A stretch of 64,000 nt of DNA from Fibrobacter sp. GTDB taxonomy: Bacteria > Fibrobacterota > Chitinivibrionia > Chitinivibrionales > Chitinispirillaceae. Of the stretch, positions 35,509 through 44,064 are shown in pieces; the first letter of the stretch is position 1; each line of letters begins with the position of its first letter. The notes below the pieces were generated by a model that saw nothing but the letters and a program-made list of their open reading frames with translations, ran no database searches and was not told the origin of the DNA. A program made the position numbers and the translations under genes. The stretch is from positions 1 to 64,000 of the forward strand of contig JAAYEB010000209.1 of assembly GCA_012728995.1 (NCBI GenBank), read 5' to 3'.

Positions 35509-35985
35509 ATGTTTTCTAATAACCTGATCTCACTTGAAGATGCGCTAAAGAACAATACATTCCCCCAATTGGAAACATTCCCGTGTCCTTTCGATTCAAA
35601 TAAAAATAATGGTATTATCAGAATTATTTTTCCGGAATTTACTTGTGTGTGCCCCAAAACCGGTTACCCGGATTTTGCTGCAATCGGTCTGTATTATCTT
35701 CCCAAATCATTATGTTTAGAGTTAAAAACCTGGAAACTTTATCTGAACTCATTTCGAATGATAGGAACTTATCATGAAACAGTTACATACCATCTGTTTG
35801 AAACAATAAAAAAAGTACTTGATCCATCATGGCTTCTGGTCACAGGAGATTTTTTCCCCCGTGGAAATGTAAATACAACCATAGTTTTTGAAACACCCGG
35901 CAACAGACCCCATGGTGCAGATATTCTTATCGATTCTCTCCCTACACATTGCCGAAAATTTGAATCAAACAAGCCTGCATTGTAA
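35509..35985 (+). CDS. queF: NADPH-dependent 7-cyano-7-deazaguanine reductase (QueF, short type)
   Basis: 158 aa. The catalytic Cys lies in 'FTCVCPKTGYPDFAAIGLYY' (near residue 49), followed by 'LCLELKTWKLYLNSFRMIGT' then 'YHE', the QueF signature. It reduces preQ0 to preQ1 in queuosine synthesis. The short length puts it in the unimodular (Bacillus-type) class. GAGG precedes the ATG. Together with mnmA on the other side of the divergent promoter region, this is a tRNA wobble-base modification pair. Confidence 0.93.
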   Translation: MFSNNLISLEDALKNNTFPQLETFPCPFDSNKNNGIIRIIFPEFTCVCPKTGYPDFAAIGLYYLPKSLCLELKTWKLYLNSFRMIGTYHETVTYHLFETIKKVLDPSWLLVTGDFFPRGNVNTTIVFETPGNRPHGADILIDSLPTHCRKFESNKPAL

Positions 35986-36005
35986 AATTTAGTCTTAAAG
36001 ATGAA

Positions 36006-37430
36006 TTACGGATTCTCTATCCAGTTCGTATGGAAAAATTTTCCACGAGGCTGATCCACTCTCTCATACATATGGGATCCAAAATAGTCCCGCTGTGCCT
36101 GTATGAGATTTGCAGGAAGATTTTTACTTCTGTATCCATCATAAAATGCAAGCGCTGAAGAAAATGCCGGAACAGCAATACCAGTCTGCACAGCAAAAGC
36201 AACAACAATACGCCATGAATCGAGACACTTACTGATCAGATCGCAGAAGTATTCATCCATAAGCAAATTGGAAAGTTCGGGATTCAATTCAAAACCATTT
36301 TTAATGTAATCCAGAAAAGTACTCCTAATAATACACCCCTCTCTCCATAACAGTGCGACATTGCCATATTTAAGATCCCAGTTATATTCCAGTGATGCCG
36401 CATGCATAAGCATAAAGCCCTGAGTATATGATATTATTTTCGAAGCAAGAAGTGCTTTTTGAACATCTTCAGGAACAATTTCTATTGAATTAATCTTTTT
36501 TGACGGACCAGGTAATATTTCTGATGCTGAAACCCTCTGCTCTTTAAATGAGGATAACATTCTTGAAAAAACTGCTTCTGTTATCAATGTGACAGGTACT
36601 CCAAGTTCCGAAGCAGACTGAATGGACCATCTTCCCGTTCCTTTTTGCCCTGCAGTATCAAGTATTTTATCTACCAACGGACTGCCGTCCGAGTCTCTGC
36701 ACCTGAGAATATCTGATGTAATTTCAACAAGATAACTATTGAGTTCAGTATCATTCCATAATTTGAAAATGTCTGCAATTTCATCTGTACTCATGCCCAT
36801 TGCACTTCGTAGTATATGATATGCCTCGCTGATAATCTGCATGTCACCATATTCAATTCCATTATGTACCATTTTTACATAATGCCCCGAACCATCCGGA
36901 CCAACCCAATCGCAACACGGCGTCCCGTCAGCAGTTTTAGCACAGATCGACCTGAATATTTTTTCTATAAGGGGCCATGCTGTTTTGGTCCCTCCGGGCA
37001 TTATTGATGGACCATGTCTGGCACCCAGTTCTCCTCCGGAGATCCCCACTCCTATAAACATCACCCCCTTTTTCTCAAGATATTCTGCACGATTAACCGA
37101 ATCCTTGAAATATGAATTTCCGCCATCAATGATAAGATCACCATTTTCCAGATAAGGTAATAGCTTATCTATAAACTGATCAACTGCAATCCCGGCTTTA
37201 ACCATGAGCATAATTTTTCGGGGTCTTTTCAGATTTTTTATGAATTCTTCAATGGTATATGCAGGAATAATGTTGCTTCTTCCGTTGGCAGCACCATTAA
37301 TAAAATCATGAGTCTTTGAAGCTGTGCGATTGAATACAATTACATCAAATCCATTATCACTCATATTTAAAACGAGATTACTACCCATTACAGCCAAACC
37401 AATTACTCCGATATCTCCCTTGGGTTCCAT
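36006..37430 (-). CDS. gnd: 6-phosphogluconate dehydrogenase, decarboxylating (long form)
   Basis: 474 aa. Rossmann motif 'GVIGLAVMGSNLVLNMSDNG' with 'VFNRTASK', which favours NADP; 'VGISGGELGARHGPSIMPGG'; catalytic 'GSGHYVKMVHNGIEYGDMQ'; and 'GTGRWSIQSASELGVPVTLI' typical of the 470-aa enzyme. It converts 6-phosphogluconate to ribulose 5-phosphate with NADPH formation. AGGAG is upstream of the ATG. It is convergent with queF, with only 20 bases between stops. Confidence 0.96.
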   Translation of the reverse strand: MEPKGDIGVIGLAVMGSNLVLNMSDNGFDVIVFNRTASKTHDFINGAANGRSNIIPAYTIEEFIKNLKRPRKIMLMVKAGIAVDQFIDKLLPYLENGDLIIDGGNSYFKDSVNRAEYLEKKGVMFIGVGISGGELGARHGPSIMPGGTKTAWPLIEKIFRSICAKTADGTPCCDWVGPDGSGHYVKMVHNGIEYGDMQIISEAYHILRSAMGMSTDEIADIFKLWNDTELNSYLVEITSDILRCRDSDGSPLVDKILDTAGQKGTGRWSIQSASELGVPVTLITEAVFSRMLSSFKEQRVSASEILPGPSKKINSIEIVPEDVQKALLASKIISYTQGFMLMHAASLEYNWDLKYGNVALLWREGCIIRSTFLDYIKNGFELNPELSNLLMDEYFCDLISKCLDSWRIVVAFAVQTGIAVPAFSSALAFYDGYRSKNLPANLIQAQRDYFGSHMYERVDQPRGKFFHTNWIENP

Positions 37431-37619
37431 ATAAACTCCTGCGGTTTAAATATTAATTTGCAAAAGTAATTATTCAGGTTCAAGACGTCTGGTATTTATT
37501 GCCGTGTCAGTTTACAGATAATACAGCAGTTTATCAAACATACAATCACGGTTAGTACTTGTTAAGATATGTCAAAATGTGCAGATGTTGCGAAAAAGAA
37601 CTTATTTAAAAGAGCAGCA

Positions 37620-38777
37620 CTATTCAGGTCGCAGAACAGATACCTTAAAACCAAGACCGGCCAGTATTTGTGCTTCTTTTTTTTGATTATTGCTGAGTTT
37701 TATCCGATATCTTGAAAATTCATGTCTGTGCTGATAATCTTTTCTGAATGTATCAAATACTTCGGCTGGTTTCAGGTTTTCATTATTCATTTTTTCTTTA
37801 AATCGTGCAGAATCATCAGAAATTTTATAAGTTCCTGAAATAGCATCCTGGATTGGTGATCTGGAAGAACCAATATCTATTTGATCAATGATATCTGTTA
37901 AAATACCCCTGGGTAAATTCCAGCCATATTTCTTGTAAAAATAAGCACAGGCGCCATCATAGATCATCTTGGTTCCTCTGAGTTTTCCTTCATAGGAATG
38001 TCCCGCAATGTGTGGCGTACCAATATCAACAAGGTTCAGGATTTCTTTGTTAATGGAAGGTTCACCCTCCCAGACATCAAAAACAACCCCGCCAAGATTG
38101 TCTATTCCATTTATTACCGACTTCTCGTCAACAATTTTACCCCTTGATGTATTTAACAGAAAAGCACCTTTTTTCATTCTTGATAAAAAGGGGCTGTTAA
38201 CCATCTGTATGGTAGAGTCCTCTCCATTAGTATTGAGCGGAACATGTAGTGTAATTATATCAGCTTCGGAAAGAACTCTTTCAAGGGGAACATATACATC
38301 ACTTCCGGTCAGGCGTTTTTTAGGAGGATCATTGAGCAAACAATTAATCCCAAGCGTTTCTGCAAAACGATATACCTTTGAACCAATATTTCCCACTCCG
38401 ATTATTCCAAGCATCATATCTTCAATTGATTTACCTTTTTTTTCTGCTAAATGCATTATTGCTGCAATTGTATATTCTGCGACCGATTCCGCATTCGAAC
38501 CTGGAGAATAAGAGAACCCAATATTGTATTGACGTAAATAATCTGTATCAATGTGATCTACTCCGACAGTTGCACTTGCAACGAATTTGATATTGCTCCC
38601 TTCAAGTAATTCTTTATTGACCTTCGTAACAGATCTAACCAGTAAAATCGATGCATCTTCAAGTACCGTTCTTTGAATTTTCCTGCCACTAACAGTGATC
38701 ACTTTTCCAAAATGGCTAAATGCCTCTTCCACAAAGGGAATATTTTCGTCAGCTATGATTTTCATTTGTTTATTCAT
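37620..38777 (-). CDS. pdxB: Erythronate-4-phosphate dehydrogenase (PdxB)
   Basis: 385 aa. D-2-hydroxyacid dehydrogenase fold with PdxB features: 'LLVRSVTKVNKELLEGSNIK', 'FVASATVGVDHIDTDYL', NAD motif 'GIIGVGNIGSKVYRFAE', catalytic 'LNTSRGKIVDEKSV', 'VWEGEPSI' and 'DIGTPHIAGHSYEGKLRGTK', plus the C-terminal PdxB dimerisation domain. It acts in the DXP-dependent pyridoxal phosphate route. The ATG at 38777 has AGGA about nine bases upstream; a second ATG at 38765 is the alternative start. Confidence 0.93.
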   Translation of the reverse strand: MNKQMKIIADENIPFVEEAFSHFGKVITVSGRKIQRTVLEDASILLVRSVTKVNKELLEGSNIKFVASATVGVDHIDTDYLRQYNIGFSYSPGSNAESVAEYTIAAIMHLAEKKGKSIEDMMLGIIGVGNIGSKVYRFAETLGINCLLNDPPKKRLTGSDVYVPLERVLSEADIITLHVPLNTNGEDSTIQMVNSPFLSRMKKGAFLLNTSRGKIVDEKSVINGIDNLGGVVFDVWEGEPSINKEILNLVDIGTPHIAGHSYEGKLRGTKMIYDGACAYFYKKYGWNLPRGILTDIIDQIDIGSSRSPIQDAISGTYKISDDSARFKEKMNNENLKPAEVFDTFRKDYQHRHEFSRYRIKLSNNQKKEAQILAGLGFKVSVLRPE

Positions 38778-38995
38778 TTGCGATTATCCTGATTTAAGAC
38801 GCAGATGCTGCCATCACATCCATAAAACTCTTTCTACACCAGATACCGATCTCTTTTAAGCTCTTCAAAATAACTAATATCCTGTTAGAAGTGAAGAATC
38901 CCTTACTTTATCTGAACAATTTTCTACAGGATTATGAAAAAAATTATTGCAACATATATTTTTTTGTGCGAATACTTAAATTGTATTGTATTATT

Positions 38996-39952
38996 ATGAA
39001 AATGGATTTAGCAAATAAAATCAGGTCATCAATTTTTGGTGCAATTCTGGGAGATGCCATGGGAGTACCTATTGAGTACACATCAAGGCATGAAAACTCT
39101 CTGTGCTCTGTGAAAAATCTTTTAGGGTATGGAAGGTTTGATCATCCCGTAGGAACATGGTCCGATGACAGCTCAATTATTCTATGCACAACAGAAAGCC
39201 TTTGCAGTGGCTACAATCTGAACCATCTTGCAGAAACTTATTGTAAATGGCTTTTTGAAGGCTATTGGACCGCGCTTGGATATGTTTTTGATGCAGGATT
39301 AACTACCTGCCTGGCATTGGACAGATTACACTCTGAAGGATCCGTTTCCTGTTGTGGTTGTGATTCTGAAGATGATAACGGGAATGGCTCTCTTATGCGC
39401 ATGCTGCCGGCCGCTCTTTTTTTTCATAACAATAATTTTGATGATTTCATGGAAAAAATTCATGATATTTCATCTCTGACCCACTCGCACCCAAGAACTA
39501 TTATAGGATGTGGTCTTTATTCTCTTCTGGTTTTGGAACTTATTACTAATAACGATAAAGAGGAAGCTCTCCGGTCTGCAGTTTCAAAAACTTTGGAGTA
39601 TTACAACAGATTTGATCAATATAAAAATGAATTATGTCACTATATGAGAATTTTTTCTCTTGAACTTCTTTCATTGAATGAAAACGAAATACATTCCTCA
39701 GGTTATATAGTCGAAACACTTGAAGCAGCAATCTGGTGCTTTATTAAAAATGATTCTACTTACCAAATACTTCATTCTGCAACAAACCTTGGTTTGGAAA
39801 CAGATACTACAGGTACCGTTGCAGGTGGACTTGCCGGCATGGTATATAATCTTGATGATGTGCCACAAGAGATTATTCAATCGCTTGCCAGAAAAAGAGA
39901 AATCGAGAACCTGATCAGAAAATTTTCAGACATTGTGATTAGCAATACCTGA
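38996..39952 (+). CDS. ADP-ribosylglycohydrolase-like protein (DraG/ARH family)
   Basis: 318 aa. ARH motifs in order: 'GAILGDAMGVPIEYTSRHE' (~15-33), 'GTWSDDSSIILCT' (metal aspartates D57, D58), 'DDNGNGSLMRMLPAALFF' (126-143), 'LTHSHPRTIIG' (161-171) and 'ATNLGLETDTTGTVAGGLAG' (262-281). The last motif normally reads G-G-D-T-D-T; here it is G-L-E-T-D-T, so one metal-ligand Asp is Glu (E268). ARH enzymes remove ADP-ribose from proteins or small molecules. The ATG at 38996 gives the family start; an open frame back to 38891 is not family-like, and no clear ribosome site is seen. It is followed 63 bases later by a PfkB-like gene. Confidence 0.86.
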   Translation: MKMDLANKIRSSIFGAILGDAMGVPIEYTSRHENSLCSVKNLLGYGRFDHPVGTWSDDSSIILCTTESLCSGYNLNHLAETYCKWLFEGYWTALGYVFDAGLTTCLALDRLHSEGSVSCCGCDSEDDNGNGSLMRMLPAALFFHNNNFDDFMEKIHDISSLTHSHPRTIIGCGLYSLLVLELITNNDKEEALRSAVSKTLEYYNRFDQYKNELCHYMRIFSLELLSLNENEIHSSGYIVETLEAAIWCFIKNDSTYQILHSATNLGLETDTTGTVAGGLAGMVYNLDDVPQEIIQSLARKREIENLIRKFSDIVISNT

Positions 39953-40015
39953 TCAAACACTTTCAAATAATAAATGAATCGCACTAAAAAAAAGAAAAGT
40001 AAGGGCTGATACAGA

Positions 40016-40954
40016 ATGAAACCAATTCATATCAGAGATTATGATTTGCTCGTAATAGGAGAATGCTATATTGAATTCAGGTGTAACGGGGATATTTGTC
40101 TTTGTAATACTTTCGAAAAAGATATTGGGGGTGCTGATATAATCGTTGCAGCTACTGCTGCCCGACTTGGTTCCGGTGTTTCATTCATATCAGCAGTTGC
40201 ACGGGATCCATTTCATACCATGATCCGGGAACAACTTCTTGCTCAGGGCATTAATATCGATCATGTAATTACAAGTCAGGGTTATAATGGTATCTATTTC
40301 ACCAGTTCACGTTATCCAGATCAAAGAGAATATCTCATACACCGTCCTGGATCTGCAGCACAATATATCACCCCATCAATGATTTATGATGATCTCATTG
40401 AGAATTGTAAAATCGTATATGCTTCCAGCGAATTGCAGTCAGTTTCAAAAGCTTCGCGACATACAATTTTCAAGGCGTTTCAATTTGCCCATAGCCATAA
40501 TATCATGGTTGCATACGACCCAAATCTCAGACTTCAACGATGGTCACTTGATGACTCAAAAGAAAGCTTATGGAGCGTTCTTCCGTTAATTGATGTCATT
40601 TTCCCTTCTTCTCCCGATGAATCCAAAGCTCTATTCGGTTATGAACGTCCACTGGATATCATCGGATTCCTCTGGGATAGAGGCGTCTCAATCGTTGTTG
40701 TAAAAATGGGATCTGAAGGCTGCCTGGTTGGATATGATGGAAAAATTGAAGAAATTTCTCAAGAAAAATGCTCAGAACCAGTTTCTAATCTTACTCTTAT
40801 TGGAAGTGCTTTCAATGGGGGATTTTTACACTGCATAGCCCGTGGATATGATCCTTTTACAGCTGCACAACTGGCCAATTCAGTTGCTTTGTATAAAGGA
40901 ATAAAGGGTGGAGGAATAAATTCACTTCCTGTATCTTCAGACATTGTTGTCTGA
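40016..40954 (+). CDS. PfkB/ribokinase-fold protein lacking the catalytic GAGD aspartate
   Basis: 312 aa with the PfkB fold: 'YDLLVIGECYIEFRCNGD', 'DIGGADIIVAATAARLGSGV', 'VAYDPNLRLQRWSLD' (typical of sugar kinases such as 2-keto-3-deoxygluconate kinase), and 'GVSIVVVKMGSEGCLVGYDG'. The anion-hole/catalytic-base motif usually G-A-G-D-A-F-x-G-G-F reads L-I-G-S-A-F-N-G-G-F (residues ~261-270), with Ser264 where Asp is required. Kinase activity is therefore doubtful; it may bind a sugar or nucleoside without phosphorylating it. It is downstream of the ARH-like gene in the same orientation, with an AAGGG site. Confidence 0.85.
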   Translation: MKPIHIRDYDLLVIGECYIEFRCNGDICLCNTFEKDIGGADIIVAATAARLGSGVSFISAVARDPFHTMIREQLLAQGINIDHVITSQGYNGIYFTSSRYPDQREYLIHRPGSAAQYITPSMIYDDLIENCKIVYASSELQSVSKASRHTIFKAFQFAHSHNIMVAYDPNLRLQRWSLDDSKESLWSVLPLIDVIFPSSPDESKALFGYERPLDIIGFLWDRGVSIVVVKMGSEGCLVGYDGKIEEISQEKCSEPVSNLTLIGSAFNGGFLHCIARGYDPFTAAQLANSVALYKGIKGGGINSLPVSSDIVV

Positions 40955-40985
40955 TTTTGCTGTCCTGAAAGAAATGACTTTCTAA

Positions 40986-41010
40986 GGCACCAGATATGCA
41001 GGTGTTTTTC
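40986..41010 (+). terminator. Possible terminator after the PfkB-like gene
   Basis: CACC (40988-40991) and GGTG (41001-41004) form a short stem followed by TTTTTCTT. A second small hairpin GAAAG/CTTTC (40967-40982) lies just before it. The stem is weak, so support is modest. Confidence 0.35.
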
Positions 41011-41029
41011 TTGACTCTGTCATTAATTA

Positions 41030-42613
41030 TTACATTTCCCTATCGAACTCAAAGGGATAATTTATCGTTAATTCTCCCAGACTATCAGGAACTGCTTTGA
41101 ATTTCCAGTTATGAATTCTTTGTACTACCTCATGTTCAAATTTTTGATCACCCAGATTCGACTGTAAGATTTCAGCACTCTCTATCCCTCCATCTGGCCT
41201 GATTCGCATTTTCACGACCATTTTTCCGGAAATCTTTATACCTGCCCTTAAACGTTTATTATAGACATATCTCAATTCATTTTTACGTTCATCAATCACC
41301 TGTTTAAGTGCTTCCGGTTTTCTGTATGGATTTTGAACGAGCAGCTTTTTTAGTTCCAGTTCACGCATTCGTGCATCACTTAATGTACTCTGTTTCGGCA
41401 GTAGTTTATTGTTTTGCTGCTCTATACTACGCGTTACAGTAACAGTTTCTTCTAACGATTCCATATTTCCAATCTGATCAATCATTTTGAGAATACTGTC
41501 ATTTGGAATAGCAACTAAATCATTTATACCGACTTTACTGAGTAACTCAGCTTTAATTGAATTCCTGGTTAGAAATCCCTTATATTTATCTACACTTTCC
41601 TCAAACATTTTGTCCTGGTATGCTTCAAGCTTACGACGAGCTTCTTCTGCGATCTGTTTTTGCTGATTATAAAATTCTCCGAGCATTAGCATCCGGCGAT
41701 TAGCCCGTTTTGCCCAGTTTTCTGTCTTATCTATTTTCATTACAATTCTATATTCCATCATGGCATCCTCATTTTCACCCAACTCTTCATGAGCTCTTCC
41801 CTTGAAATACCGTGCTTCTGATATTAAATCGTTTTGATCATTCCCGTTTTCAAGGAACATCGAGTAGTTTTTAATCGCATTTCTAAAATCCATTAAAAGA
41901 TAAAACTGTCTGGCTTTTTCAATTTTTGGCAGCCTTGTTTTTTCCAGTCTTTTCCTTTCATTTTCCATAGATTGTATAAAATCAAGAAGTTTCCAGGATA
42001 AAATCCCTTCATCTGTTTCCGGATAATTGCTTATGACGATTTCATATACCTGTTTTGCCTTGTCATAATTACTGATCATTGAAAAACAAAATGCTTTATG
42101 AACCAGAATAGCTGCCCGCAACCGTGGTGTTATTGATGAAGCAGAAAGAACTTCATCGTAAAGATTCAAAGCTTCCTTATATTTTCTGTTTCTTTCCAGA
42201 AAATAAGCTATTTCCAGTACTTCCAGCACTTTGTCATCTTCTTTTGTATTTATGATTGATTTTCCCAACAACAAACGGATAGCATTCAATGTCAGGCGAA
42301 TCGGTATCTGATAAATTTTTTTCTCGATCGGTGTTCTCTGATTTTCGAACTGATTTCCTGATGTCAGAGCCTGAATTTTTGCTTCGAGTTCATAATCAGA
42401 ATTTTGATCTTCCCCAAAAAGCATTCTTCGTTTTATTAGTTCGTATTTTGCGACTATGCTGAATGTATTTGAAATTCTGTCTCGTGAAGCGATTTTACCG
42501 AGAAGATAGTTGATTTCACTGAACCTTATATCTACCAGAACGATATTAAACAATATGGTAAAACCCAAAAGTATCAGAACTGATACATATTTCAATGTTG
42601 GATTCATTATCAT
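41030..42613 (-). CDS. Membrane-anchored protein with helical repeats and AgmX/TonB-type C-terminal domain
   Basis: 527 aa. One N-terminal membrane helix ('YVSVLILLGFTILFNIVLVD'), then TPR-like helical repeats at ~130-320 ('NLYDEVLSASSITPRLRAAI', 'NYSMFLENGNDQNDLISEAR'), a coiled region, and a C-terminal domain 'KMVVKMRIRPDGGIESAEIL' ... 'RIHNWKFKAVPDSLGELTIN' ending in 'YPFEFDREM'. That last domain matches the periplasmic C-terminal domain of AgmX/PglI and TonB-like proteins. The start (ATG at 42613) overlaps the diguanylate cyclase stop. Role unknown; gliding or envelope-spanning complexes use this domain elsewhere. Confidence 0.75.
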   Translation of the reverse strand: MIMNPTLKYVSVLILLGFTILFNIVLVDIRFSEINYLLGKIASRDRISNTFSIVAKYELIKRRMLFGEDQNSDYELEAKIQALTSGNQFENQRTPIEKKIYQIPIRLTLNAIRLLLGKSIINTKEDDKVLEVLEIAYFLERNRKYKEALNLYDEVLSASSITPRLRAAILVHKAFCFSMISNYDKAKQVYEIVISNYPETDEGILSWKLLDFIQSMENERKRLEKTRLPKIEKARQFYLLMDFRNAIKNYSMFLENGNDQNDLISEARYFKGRAHEELGENEDAMMEYRIVMKIDKTENWAKRANRRMLMLGEFYNQQKQIAEEARRKLEAYQDKMFEESVDKYKGFLTRNSIKAELLSKVGINDLVAIPNDSILKMIDQIGNMESLEETVTVTRSIEQQNNKLLPKQSTLSDARMRELELKKLLVQNPYRKPEALKQVIDERKNELRYVYNKRLRAGIKISGKMVVKMRIRPDGGIESAEILQSNLGDQKFEHEVVQRIHNWKFKAVPDSLGELTINYPFEFDREM

Positions 42614-43995
42614 TGCCTCATGCTTCTGCGGGCACGATTAACCATATCCGGATCTATCAACTGTGTAGGACTTACAGGTCCGCTCCTGCGATCTATTGCA
42701 TAACAAGACCCATCCATACTTTTTACATACTTTTTGACTTCTGCAGCAACCGCAACAATCTCGGCATGCCTTCGAAATGCCCTTTGCATGTTAGTTACTG
42801 CAGCTACAGAAATACTCATGAGCGGGAAACGCTGCGCCTCACCTTTTCTGTTTACCGATTCAATGTACCCATTGCGTGCATCTGTACTATTGTAAAACTG
42901 ATATATATTCCTGTCAAAATTCATTATTAAAGCTTTGGTATACTCTTGCCAGAACTGATAGCCAATTACTACGACAAAATCATCACCACCTTCATGTCCT
43001 ATAAATATATCATTACCCCCCTTGTGTTTACCAGCTTCCACAAGACAATCCCTGGTATAAAGTAGCGCTTCATCACCTTTTGTAAAACCATATTTATCGT
43101 TATAGGCTTTGAAATTATCCAGATCACAATACAGAACACAAATTGGTTTTTGAGACACAAGACATTTATCGATGTATTTGGCAATTACCAGGTTACCCGG
43201 TAAACCAGTCAATGGATTGGCACCCTTTGCTTCATCCCGCATTCTCTGCAACGCAACTCCCATTTCATTGAATGATGAAGCCAATTGTCCAATTTCATCA
43301 TAACCTGTAATAGGTACCCGGACATTAAGGTTCCCCTGTGATATCATTTGCGTAGCCTCATTCAACTTGCGCAATGGCAACAGTATTATTTTGGAAATAA
43401 AAACGGCAAATAACACATGAATAATTGTTACCAATAAACCTATCAGAAAACATTGGCGGTACAGATATGACATCTGTCGATCAATATCTTTCATCTTAAG
43501 AACTATTGAAGCCACTCCGATTTCACTTTTGGAATAACCAAAAGGAATATATAATGTTATCGACCGTTCCTTCCTGTTTACAGAATGGTAGAAAAGCTTA
43601 TCTTCAAAACTCTGTTTTGTAATTGCCATATTAATCATTTTTAAGTCGCTCAGATCTGCCACTTCTTTGTCGACTATCTTACTATTAATAATATTTACAA
43701 AAACCTTCCCGTTTTCATTGTATAGTGTGATATTGTTTATTCCCAGCGAACCGGCTTCTTTAATTATTTTGTTAACATGTACACTGGTAAGATCTTTTTC
43801 CATGTTTAAAATGTTGTCTATTCTGTATTTAAGACTTGAACCAGTATGCTGACTGTTTAATATGGCGTTTTCAGCTATAAGATCAAGCTGATTCTCGAAA
43901 ACCATGAGTACAAAAATAGAAACGTTTAGTATGGTAAGAAAAACATATATGATTGCGGTTTTGAATATTATCGAACGTGTGTTGAATACCTTCAT
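42610..43995 (-). CDS. Membrane HAMP-GGDEF protein (probable diguanylate cyclase, GGDDF variant)
   Basis: 461 aa: membrane helix ~10-32, periplasmic sensor domain ~35-175, second helix ~180-200, HAMP ('LPLRKLNEATQMISQGNLNV'), then GGDEF domain from 'NPLTGLPGNLVIAKYIDKCL' through 'CVLYCDLDNFKAYNDKYGFT' to the active-site loop 'GHEGGDDFVVV' (~333-343). The canonical GGDEF reads GGDDF and the preceding Arg is replaced, and no clear RxxD inhibitory site is present, so activity is plausible but not assured. AAGGGA precedes the ATG. The gene follows the NtrC-type regulator, linking it to motility control. Confidence 0.82.
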   Translation of the reverse strand: MKVFNTRSIIFKTAIIYVFLTILNVSIFVLMVFENQLDLIAENAILNSQHTGSSLKYRIDNILNMEKDLTSVHVNKIIKEAGSLGINNITLYNENGKVFVNIINSKIVDKEVADLSDLKMINMAITKQSFEDKLFYHSVNRKERSITLYIPFGYSKSEIGVASIVLKMKDIDRQMSYLYRQCFLIGLLVTIIHVLFAVFISKIILLPLRKLNEATQMISQGNLNVRVPITGYDEIGQLASSFNEMGVALQRMRDEAKGANPLTGLPGNLVIAKYIDKCLVSQKPICVLYCDLDNFKAYNDKYGFTKGDEALLYTRDCLVEAGKHKGGNDIFIGHEGGDDFVVVIGYQFWQEYTKALIMNFDRNIYQFYNSTDARNGYIESVNRKGEAQRFPLMSISVAAVTNMQRAFRRHAEIVAVAAEVKKYVKSMDGSCYAIDRRSGPVSPTQLIDPDMVNRARRSMRQ

Positions 43996-44064
43996 ATTTA
44001 TCCCTTTTTAAAGATAATCCAACCTTGTGTGGCTATCAACGTTTAACATAACACAGAATTGCTG

